A DNA stretch of 15,986 nt from an uncultured Gemmatimonadota bacterium (GTDB taxonomy: Bacteria > Gemmatimonadota > Gemmatimonadetes > Gemmatimonadales > GWC2-71-9). The notes below the pieces were generated by a model. That model was not told where the DNA came from and did not search any database. It worked only from the letters and a program-made list of their open reading frames with translations. The stretch lies in NCBI GenBank assembly GCA_946887295.1, contig CAMPKP010000071.1, positions 1 through 15,986 of the forward strand, given 5' to 3'. Shown piece after piece: positions 1 to 6,344 of the stretch. Within the stretch, counting starts at the first letter, position 1, and the number at the start of each line of letters is the position of its first letter. The position numbers and the translations under genes were made by a program.

Positions 1-215
1 ACCACCAGCCGCCGCTCGCCCAGATCGATGACGGCGTGCTTGGCGCGGCGGAACACGTCGCGCACGGTCGAGCCTCTGAGCCCCTGGAGCAGGCGGCGGC
101 GCGAGACGCCGCGCAGGACGTCGTCGTGACTCAGGGAGACCCGGTCGAGTCGGCGGCCGAGCAGGGCGGGACGGATGTCGCGGACGATGGTTTCGACTTC
201 GGGGAGCTCGGGCAT
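1..215 (-). CDS. mutM: Formamidopyrimidine-DNA glycosylase (Fpg/MutM), N-terminal part
   Basis: Base-excision repair glycosylase/AP lyase that removes 8-oxoguanine and ring-opened purines. The ATG at 215-213 opens the family's hallmark N-terminus, MPELPEVETI, where Pro2 is the catalytic nucleophile and Glu3 the general acid once Met is removed. Lys59, in a 'RRAKH' context, matches the conserved lysine near residue 57 of E. coli Fpg. Only 71 full codons are present; the helix-two-turn-helix and zinc-finger parts lie beyond the left edge, so it is cut by the window rather than broken. It starts 31 bases after the purD stop on the same strand and is probably co-transcribed with purD. No strong Shine-Dalgarno is visible before the ATG. 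The related Nei (endonuclease VIII) also begins with Pro-Glu, but the PELPEVET run is typical of MutM. Confidence 0.93.
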   Translation of the reverse strand, partial: MPELPEVETIVRDIRPALLGRRLDRVSLSHDDVLRGVSRRRLLQGLRGSTVRDVFRRAKHAVIDLGERRLV

Positions 216-246
216 TGCGCCCGGAATGTAACCGCCGGTGCGGCTC

Positions 247-1536
247 CTAGCGCGGGGCTCCGGCGAGCCTCGCGGCCTCGCGCCAGCCGATGTCGCGGCG
301 GAAGATCTTGCCCTCGTACTCGATGGACTCCGCGATCTCGCGGCTCAGCCGCTGCGCCTCCGCGAAGCCGGGTGCGACGGCCGTGACGCTCAGCACCCGG
401 CCGCCACCGACACGCAGAACCCCGTCCGCGTCCCGGGACGTGCCCGCATGAAAGATCGTGACGCCCTCCGGCAGGCGAGCGGGAAGCGAGATCGCGGCGC
501 CTTTCTCCGGAGCGTCGGGGTACCCCCGGGAGGCGAGCACGGTGGTGACCGACGCCGAGCCGGTGAGCGGCTCGAGCGGCGTCGGCGGCTCGCTTCGAGC
601 CACGGCCCAGAGGGAGCGCGTCAGTCCACCGGAGACGAGCGGCAGCACCACCTGCGTCTCGGGGTCTCCGAACCGGCAGTTGAACTCGACCACCCACGGG
701 GTGGCGTCGTCATCGACCATGAGACCGGCGTAGAGCAGCCCGGCGAACGGAGTGCCGCGCCGCCGCATCTCGGCGAGCGCGGGCAGCAGTACCTCCCGCC
801 GCGCCCGCTCCAGCAGCTCCGGCGTCGCGACGGACACCGGGCTGTAGGCGCCCATCCCGCCGGTATTGGGACCGGCGTCGCCTTCCAGCAGCCGCTTGTG
901 GTCCTGCGAGACGGGGAGCAGCTCGACCTCGCGGCCATCGGTGATCGCGAGCACCGAGACCTCCTCGCCCCTCAGGAAGGACTCGATCACCACGATCCGG
1001 CCAGCCTCGCCGAAGGCTCCCTCGCCGAGCATCGCGCGCACGGTGGCGGCGGCCTCCGGCCTCGTCTCGCAGACGACCGCTCCCTTGCCCGCCGCGAGCC
1101 CCGACGCCTTGATCACCAGCGGCTCGGCATGACCGGCCACGTACTGGAGCGCGGGCCCGAGCTCGTGGAAGGTGCGGCTCGACGCCGTCGGAATTCCCGC
1201 GGCGGCCATCACCTCCTTGGCGAACGCCTTCGACGACTCGAGCTGCGCGGCGGCGGCGCCGGGTCCGAAGACGGCGCGACCCTCGGCCCGAAGGCGGTCG
1301 GCCAGGCCGCGGGCGAGGGGGACTTCGGGCCCGACGATGGTGAGATCGATCCCCTGCATGTCGGCCGCGTCGGCGAGGCGGTCGAGATCATCCGCCGCGA
1401 TCGGGAGATTGGTCGCGATCTCCTCCGTGCCCGGGTTCCCGGGCGCGCAGTAGATGTCCGCGCCGGGGTTCTCCCGGCGAAGCGCCCAGCAGAGCGCATG
1501 CTCCCTGCCGCCGGATCCGACGACGAGCAATCTCAC
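247..1536 (-). CDS. purD: Phosphoribosylamine--glycine ligase (GARS, PurD)
   Basis: Cytosolic ATP-grasp enzyme of de novo purine synthesis; it joins 5-phosphoribosylamine to glycine to make GAR. The 429-residue length is normal for a stand-alone bacterial PurD. Visible motifs are the N-terminal GSGGREHA (residues 7-14), the ATP-grasp lysine region 'VIKASGLAAGKG' (141-152), the signature from DHKR to GGMGAYSP (212-233) and RFGDPETQ (288-295), which carries metal and substrate ligands. The start is GTG (1536-1534), whose bases overlap the TGA stop of the upstream M48 protease (1533-1535) in a GTGA junction, suggesting coupled translation. The protein begins MRLLVVGSGGREHA, exactly where the family begins, which supports this start. 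No other pur gene is in the window. mutM follows after 31 bases. Confidence 0.97.
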   Translation of the reverse strand: MRLLVVGSGGREHALCWALRRENPGADIYCAPGNPGTEEIATNLPIAADDLDRLADAADMQGIDLTIVGPEVPLARGLADRLRAEGRAVFGPGAAAAQLESSKAFAKEVMAAAGIPTASSRTFHELGPALQYVAGHAEPLVIKASGLAAGKGAVVCETRPEAAATVRAMLGEGAFGEAGRIVVIESFLRGEEVSVLAITDGREVELLPVSQDHKRLLEGDAGPNTGGMGAYSPVSVATPELLERARREVLLPALAEMRRRGTPFAGLLYAGLMVDDDATPWVVEFNCRFGDPETQVVLPLVSGGLTRSLWAVARSEPPTPLEPLTGSASVTTVLASRGYPDAPEKGAAISLPARLPEGVTIFHAGTSRDADGVLRVGGGRVLSVTAVAPGFAEAQRLSREIAESIEYEGKIFRRDIGWREAARLAGAPR

Positions 1537-2549
1537 GGCTTCTGGGCGTTCCTGAAGGCCTCGAGGGCGCGGTCGGCCGCCCGGCGCGCCGCCTCCGCCA
1601 CCTGCGTGGCGACCCCTCTCGCCTCACCCGCGTAGTAGCTGCCCGCGGCGGCGAAGTCCTCACGGATGGGGCGGTCGGTCGTCTCGGTGCCCCGCCGCAC
1701 GTACTCGCCGCGCAGGATGCGGTCGTACTCACCCGACCCGACCCAGCGCTGCAGCTCGGCCGCCCGGACGGTGTGCATGGGGTGGGTGAGCGCCAGCGTG
1801 CTCAGCGTCTTGTAGACGACATCGAGCCCTTCGCCGCCGGCGGCGTACTCGTGGGCCTGCTGCATGAAGGCCTCGACGTCGAGCTGGCCAGCGAACGCCT
1901 CGCCCCGGCCCCCGCCGGCCATCTTCATGTCCAGGCGCTGCGCGACGACGATGTCCTGGGCGCCGAGCAGCCCCGCCCGGTCGGCGGAGAGCTCCGCTTT
2001 GCGGGACCACTCCAGGAAGGCGAGCCGCACCGGCAGGACCACGAGGCTGGCGAGCACGGGCAGCGCGCCCAGGCTGATGAGGGCCAGGACCGCGGCGATG
2101 GTGCGGTACAGGGCGTGGCCGCTCAGCACGTGGCCCAGCTCGTGGGACAGGAGCACCCGCAGCTCGTCGTCGTCCAGCAGCTCGATCGCCGCCGAGTGGA
2201 TCACGATGAACGGCTTGTCGATCCCATAGGCTCCGGCGTTGAAGAACGGCGTCTGGGAGACGTAGAGCTCGGGCACCTCGGCCCAGTCGAACGTGGTGGT
2301 GACCTCGGTATGGAGCTGCCAGAGCCGGGGGAACTGGGTGGGGCCGACCCGGATGGCGTTGCCCTGGAAGAGGAGGCGGACGCCGCGCTCGCCGCCGAGC
2401 AGCGCCAGCACCTTCCGGATCACCTCGTCCACGCCAGGCACCGACCGGAGGGCCTGGAGCGCCGCGCGGTCGGCGGGATGCTCCCAGGAGACGGCCGAGA
2501 TCTCAGGGAAGGATCGGCGGGGACGTGGGGCGGGAAGCGACGTGTTCAT
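1533..2549 (-). CDS. M48 family zinc metalloprotease
   Basis: Predicted zinc endopeptidase of the M48 family (HtpX/Ste24/Oma1 group), 338 residues. The zinc motif HELGH is at residues 136-140 (His136, Glu137 and His140). The third ligand is probably Glu186 in 'KAELSADRAG', and a downstream 'THPMHTVRAAEL' (255-266) matches the conserved HP segment of M48 enzymes. There is no signal peptide. One hydrophobic stretch, about residues 150-177, lies between the zinc motif and Glu186, where HtpX-like proteins carry membrane helices, so peripheral or single-hairpin membrane association is possible. The C-terminal tail (about 310-338) is Ala/Arg-rich and helical. The gene starts 52 bases after the trans-sulfuration enzyme stop on the same strand and its TGA overlaps the purD GTG. 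The substrate cannot be read from the sequence; a role in membrane-protein quality control is only the family default. Confidence 0.88.
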   Translation of the reverse strand: MNTSLPAPRPRRSFPEISAVSWEHPADRAALQALRSVPGVDEVIRKVLALLGGERGVRLLFQGNAIRVGPTQFPRLWQLHTEVTTTFDWAEVPELYVSQTPFFNAGAYGIDKPFIVIHSAAIELLDDDELRVLLSHELGHVLSGHALYRTIAAVLALISLGALPVLASLVVLPVRLAFLEWSRKAELSADRAGLLGAQDIVVAQRLDMKMAGGGRGEAFAGQLDVEAFMQQAHEYAAGGEGLDVVYKTLSTLALTHPMHTVRAAELQRWVGSGEYDRILRGEYVRRGTETTDRPIREDFAAAGSYYAGEARGVATQVAEAARRAADRALEAFRNAQKP

Positions 2550-2601
2550 CGGCTGCTCGGTGTTGGGGATGCTGCACGTACGGGACTGGGTGGCACATGT
2601 T

Positions 2602-3774
2602 TCACATTGCGACAGCCAAGGCCCGGTCCAGATCCTGGATCAGGTCTTCCGCATCCTCTATCCCGCAGCTCAATCGGACCAGGCTGTCGGTCAAGCCCAT
2701 GGCCTGGCGCATTGCCACGGGCACCGCCGCGTGCGTCATCGTGGCCGGATGACCGATCAGGCTCTCGACCCCGCCGAGCGACTCGGCGAGGGCGAAGATC
2801 CTGGTGCTCTCCACCACCCGGCGGGCCCGCGCCGGGTCGCCGAGATCGATCGAGATCATCCCGCCGAAGCCCGTCATCTGGCGGCACGCGAGCTCGTGCT
2901 GTGGGTGGGAGGGAAGCCCGGGGTAGTAGACCCGGGGCACGTCCTTGCGGCCGGCGAGCCACTCGGCGATGCGCCGGCCGTTGGCGTCATGCTGCCGCAT
3001 CCGGAGCGGAAGGGTCTTGAGCCCTCTGAGCGCGAGCCAGCTGTCCATCGGCCCCGGGACTCCGCCCGCGGCGTTCTGGATGAAGGCGAGCCGCTCGGCC
3101 AGGTCGTCTCGCGCCATCACCAGCATCCCGCCCACCATGTCGCTGTGCCCGTTGAGGTACTTGGTCGTGGAGTGGAGCACGATGTCGGCGCCATGCTCCA
3201 GCGGCCGCTGGAAGTACGGTGTGGCGAAGGTGTTGTCCACCACGAAGAGGTAGCCGTGGGCCTGGGTGAGGTCTCCCAGCGCGGCGAGGTCCACCAGGTT
3301 CATCATGGGATTGGTGGGAGTCTCGCAGTAGATCATGCGGGTCGCGGGGGTGAGGGCGCCTTCGACGTTCCGCAGGTCGCGCATGTCCACGAAAGTGAAT
3401 CGGAGGCCCAGCCCCACGTACACCTGCTCCATGAGCCGCTGAGTGCCGCCATAGACGTTGTCGCCGCACACCACGTGATCGCCCGACCGCAGCAGCTTGA
3501 GCACCGCGTCCAGGGCCGCCAGCCCGGAGGCGAAGGCGAGTCCGTGCGTTCCCCCCTCGAGGCTGGCGACGTTGCGCTCCAGCGCCTCCCGCGTCGGATT
3601 CTGGGTTCTGGCGTATTCGTACCCCCGGTGCCGGCCGAGCCCCTGCTGCACGTAGGTCGAGGTCTGGTAGATCGGCGTCATCACCGCGCCGGCCAGTGGC
3701 TCGACGATCTGCCCGGCGTGCACCGACCGGGTGGCGAATCCGTGCTCGTCGTCGTGGGGGAGGATCCTGGTCAT
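2602..3774 (-). CDS. Trans-sulfuration PLP enzyme (cystathionine gamma-synthase/gamma-lyase type)
   Basis: Cys/Met metabolism PLP-dependent enzyme, fold type I, cytosolic; 390 residues, the usual family length. The PLP lysine is Lys205 in 'HSTTKYLNGHSDMVGG' (201-216), with Asp180 ('VVDNTFATPY') to bind the pyridine nitrogen. Tyr54 and Arg56 in 'YEYARTQNPT' are the residues supplied by the neighbouring subunit, and Tyr108 in 'DNVYGGT' stacks on the cofactor. 'SLGGVESLIGHPATMTH' (332-348) and Arg367 bind the substrate carboxylate. Glu337 in that motif is shared by cystathionine gamma-synthase (metB) and gamma-lyase (mccB/CGL) and argues against cystathionine beta-lyase. Synthase and lyase cannot be separated from sequence alone, so no symbol is given. 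The ATG at 3774 is the only usable start, as no start codon lies in frame upstream. It is first in a leftward set with the M48 protease and purD, and is divergent from the HD-GYP gene across 59 bases. Confidence 0.93.
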   Translation of the reverse strand: MTRILPHDDEHGFATRSVHAGQIVEPLAGAVMTPIYQTSTYVQQGLGRHRGYEYARTQNPTREALERNVASLEGGTHGLAFASGLAALDAVLKLLRSGDHVVCGDNVYGGTQRLMEQVYVGLGLRFTFVDMRDLRNVEGALTPATRMIYCETPTNPMMNLVDLAALGDLTQAHGYLFVVDNTFATPYFQRPLEHGADIVLHSTTKYLNGHSDMVGGMLVMARDDLAERLAFIQNAAGGVPGPMDSWLALRGLKTLPLRMRQHDANGRRIAEWLAGRKDVPRVYYPGLPSHPQHELACRQMTGFGGMISIDLGDPARARRVVESTRIFALAESLGGVESLIGHPATMTHAAVPVAMRQAMGLTDSLVRLSCGIEDAEDLIQDLDRALAVAM

Positions 3775-3821
3775 CGATGCCGGCTCGAGAGGGGAGTGGA
3801 GAAGCGTAACGGCCTGCGACC

Positions 3822-3826
3822 GGAGG
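3822..3826 (+). promoter_or_regulatory. Shine-Dalgarno GGAGG that favours a TTG start
   Basis: A full GGAGG lies seven bases before the TTG at 3834. The alternative in-frame GTG at 3882 has no comparable element before it (only 'TTTCGGGAC'). This decides the start of the HD-GYP response regulator in favour of TTG. The caveat is that GGAGG-like runs are common in GC-rich DNA. Confidence 0.5.
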
Positions 3827-3833
3827 CGGCAAG

Positions 3834-4928
3834 TTGTCCATTCGGTTGAAGCCGTGCCCGGGACACGATTACTTTCGGGACGTGAATCAATCCGGGTCCA
3901 TTGGAACGGCCGCCCGCTGCCTGGTAGTGGACGACGACGCCGCGGTGCGTCATGCGCTGGCCAGGGCCATCGAGGGCCATGGGCTCGCGACCATGCAGGC
4001 GGCTTCGGGGGCCGAAGCGCTCGCGATCCTCCATCGCGACGGCGAGATCCCGGTCTGCATCTCCGACGTGCACATGGCGGAGATGGACGGCGTCACCTTC
4101 CTCCGCGAGGCGCTTCAGCTCTTCCCGGACATGGCGATCATCATGCTGACCGGGGTGGCCGACGTCACCACCGCCGTCGAGTGCCTGAAGCTGGGCGCGC
4201 TGGATTACATCTCGAAGCCGGTGGTGATGGACGAGGTTCGCGCCCGGGTGGACAAGGCGCTGGAGAAGCGCCAGCTGGTGCTGCAGAACCGCTTCTACCA
4301 GAAGAATCTCGAGACCCGGGTCAGGGAGCTGGACCGCCGCAACAAGGAATCGCTGATCAACGGCGTCCAGACCCTGGTGCACGCGCTGGAGGCGAAGGAC
4401 GCCTACACCAGCGGGCATTCCTCCCGGGTCAGCCGCTACGCCGTGAAGACCGCCATCCAGCTCGGGTACGTAGGCGACCTGCTGGAGCACATCCGCCTCG
4501 GTGCCGAGCTGCACGACATCGGGAAGATCGGCACCCGGGAGGCGATCCTGAACAAGCCGGGGCCCCTGACGCCGCAGGAGTTCGAGCATATCAAGGAGCA
4601 CACCCTGCTGGGCGAGAAGATCCTGGCCCCCTTCCTCAGCGAATCGGCCATGGCGCTTCGCATCGTGCGGTCGCATCACGAGCGAATGGACGGCGCGGGG
4701 TTCCCCGACGCTCTCCACGGCGAGCTCATCCCTCGCGAGGCCCGCATCGTCTCGGTGGTGGACGCGTTCGACGCGATGACCACCAGCCGCGCGTACCGCC
4801 CCTCCCGCTCTCCCTACGACGCCGTCGCCGAGCTGCGCCGCTGCACCGGCACCCACTTCGACCCGGAAGTCGTGGACGCCTTCGTGGATGCGTTCGGGGA
4901 TCTCACCGCGCTCCCCATCGCCCGCTGA
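3834..4928 (+). CDS. Response regulator with HD-GYP domain (putative c-di-GMP phosphodiesterase)
   Basis: Two-domain signalling protein of 364 residues. The receiver domain (about 28-142) has the acidic pocket DDD (33-35), phospho-acceptor Asp78 in 'CISDVHMAEMDG', Thr106 ('MLTG') and Lys128 ('ISKP'). A helical, probably coiled-coil linker (about 143-176) leads to the HD-GYP domain (about 177-360). That domain keeps Glu186, His195 ('SGHSSRVS'), HDIGK (227-231), HHE (281-283) and 'DGAGFP' (286-291). The signature is GFP rather than GYP, a conservative Tyr-to-Phe change, and the metal ligands look complete, so cyclic-di-GMP hydrolysis is likely. There is no DNA-binding domain or membrane segment. 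No histidine kinase is next to it, so its partner is unknown. The start is TTG with a good ribosome site; GTG at 3882 would remove 16 residues lying before the receiver domain. It ends 17 bases before glmM, so co-transcription with glmM and glmS is likely. Confidence 0.93.
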   Translation: MSIRLKPCPGHDYFRDVNQSGSIGTAARCLVVDDDAAVRHALARAIEGHGLATMQAASGAEALAILHRDGEIPVCISDVHMAEMDGVTFLREALQLFPDMAIIMLTGVADVTTAVECLKLGALDYISKPVVMDEVRARVDKALEKRQLVLQNRFYQKNLETRVRELDRRNKESLINGVQTLVHALEAKDAYTSGHSSRVSRYAVKTAIQLGYVGDLLEHIRLGAELHDIGKIGTREAILNKPGPLTPQEFEHIKEHTLLGEKILAPFLSESAMALRIVRSHHERMDGAGFPDALHGELIPREARIVSVVDAFDAMTTSRAYRPSRSPYDAVAELRRCTGTHFDPEVVDAFVDAFGDLTALPIAR

Positions 4929-4945
4929 GCGGCGAGCCACCTCCC

Positions 4946-6331
4946 ATGTCCGACACGCTCATGATCAGCGTCTCCGGGATGCGGGGCCATGTGGGCACCG
5001 ACCTGACGCCGGAGCTGGTGGCCCGTCACGCGGCGGCGCTCGGCGCCTGGGTGCGATCCGCGGCACGGCCCCGCGCCGGCGAGGGGCGGCCCTCCGTGGT
5101 CCTCGGCCGCGACTCGCGGACCAGCGGGCCGATGTTCGCGCGCGCGGCCGCCTCGGGGCTCATGTCCGTGGGGGTGGATGTCGTGGATCTCGGCATGGTG
5201 CCGACCCCGACGGTCCAGATGGCGGTCGAGCACCACGGCGCGGGCGGGGGACTCATCCTGACGGCGAGCCACAATCCCATAGAGTGGAACGCCCTCAAGT
5301 TCGTGGGGCCGGACGGCATCTTTCTCGACGCGGACGACGGGGCGCGAGTCCGGGCGCTGGCGGACGCGGGTCCGACCAGGAGCGGCTGGGATGGACTGGG
5401 CGAGGTACGGAACGACCCCGGAGCGGTCGCGCGGCATCTGGACGCCGTGCTGGCGCTCCCCGTGATAGACGTTACCGCCATCCGGGGTTGCCGCTTCCAT
5501 GTTGCACTGGACTGCGTACGGGGCGCCGGTGCCGTCGCCATGCTCCCGCTGCTCGAGCGGCTGGGCTGCCGGGTCAGCGGGATCGATCTGGAGCCCGACG
5601 GCCGGTTTCCTCGCGCCCCGGAGCCCGTGCCTGAGAACCTCGGCGCCCTGGGCCGGCTGGTGCGGGAGAGCGGGGCCGCGCTCGGGTTGGCGGTCGATCC
5701 CGACGTGGATCGCCTGGCCGTGGTGGACGAGACCGGGCGGGCGATCGGAGAGGACTACACGCTGGCATTCGCCGTCCGGGCCGTGTTGGATCGACGCAGC
5801 AATTCGGCAAAAAACCCCACGGTCGTGATAAATCTCTCCACCAGCCTGGTGGTGGAGGATGCCGCCCGTGCGGCCGGGGCCGCCGTGTTTCGCGCACCCG
5901 TCGGGGAAGCCAATGTGGCGCGCGCCATTCGGGATCAGGGCGCGGTCATCGGCGGGGAGGGGAACGGGGGTGTCATGTACCCCGCGCTCCACATCGGTCG
6001 CGACGCCCCCCTGGGGGTGGCCTTGATCTTGCATCTCCTTGCCACGACTGGGGTAACGATCGCCGAGCTGGTTGCCGGCTCGCCCCGATACACCATCGTG
6101 AAAGCCAAGGGGCCGCGCGGCCCCGAGCTGGGACCACTGTACGACCGGTTGCGCCGGCGCTTCGCCGACGCGACCCCGGATGACCGAGACGGGCTCCGGC
6201 TCGCGTGGGCCGATCGCTGGCTGCACATCCGGCCCTCAGGCACCGAACCCATCGTCCGACTGATCGCCGAAGCCCCCACGCCGTCCGAAGCGGAAGCGCT
6301 GGTGGCCGCAGGCCGAGAACTCTTGCAGTGA
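4946..6331 (+). CDS. glmM: Phosphoglucosamine mutase (GlmM, alpha-D-phosphohexomutase family)
   Basis: Converts glucosamine-6-phosphate to glucosamine-1-phosphate on the way to UDP-GlcNAc. The 461-residue protein shows all four phosphohexomutase landmarks: catalytic phosphoserine Ser108 in 'TASHNP' (106-111), the magnesium loop DPDVDR (251-256), the sugar-specificity loop GEGNGG (337-342) and the phosphate-binding loop RPSGTEP (429-435). The start is the ATG at 4946, giving MSDTLMISVSGMRG; the 'SVSGMRG' segment is the usual beginning of the fold. The same frame stays open upstream to 3731, but that part only shadows the HD-GYP gene. By sequence alone this could be a phosphomannomutase/phosphoglucomutase, and it resembles the archaeal/Bacteroidota-like branch more than E. 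coli GlmM; the glmS gene 13 bases downstream makes GlmM by far the best assignment. It contains an in-phase A_AAA_AAC heptamer at 5809-5815 (see findings). Confidence 0.9.
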   Translation: MSDTLMISVSGMRGHVGTDLTPELVARHAAALGAWVRSAARPRAGEGRPSVVLGRDSRTSGPMFARAAASGLMSVGVDVVDLGMVPTPTVQMAVEHHGAGGGLILTASHNPIEWNALKFVGPDGIFLDADDGARVRALADAGPTRSGWDGLGEVRNDPGAVARHLDAVLALPVIDVTAIRGCRFHVALDCVRGAGAVAMLPLLERLGCRVSGIDLEPDGRFPRAPEPVPENLGALGRLVRESGAALGLAVDPDVDRLAVVDETGRAIGEDYTLAFAVRAVLDRRSNSAKNPTVVINLSTSLVVEDAARAAGAAVFRAPVGEANVARAIRDQGAVIGGEGNGGVMYPALHIGRDAPLGVALILHLLATTGVTIAELVAGSPRYTIVKAKGPRGPELGPLYDRLRRRFADATPDDRDGLRLAWADRWLHIRPSGTEPIVRLIAEAPTPSEAEALVAAGRELLQ

Positions 6332-6344
6332 GGGACATGGCGCG

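Noticed and set aside
238..1635. Plus-strand open frame of 465 codons opposite purD and the end of the M48 gene
   Set aside because: It is antisense to clear genes, is full of Arg/Gly/His low-complexity stretches, shows no family motif, and is explained by the lack of stops in GC-rich DNA.
3775..3833. Bidirectional promoter between the trans-sulfuration and HD-GYP genes
   Set aside because: A promoter is expected here from gene orientation, but I see no convincing -10/-35 pair on either strand.
1773..3849. Long plus-strand frames (415 and 518 codons) opposite the M48 and trans-sulfuration genes
   Set aside because: Shadows of real minus-strand genes; composition is unlike a folded protein and no motif is visible.
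3731..4945. Upstream extension of the glmM frame, making an 866-residue protein
   Set aside because: The extension is the HD-GYP gene read in another frame and is Arg/Gly/His-rich; the phosphohexomutase fold begins at the ATG at 4946.
6332..6344. A glmS ribozyme or other leader control between glmM and glmS
   Set aside because: The gap is only 13 bases, with no room for the ribozyme.
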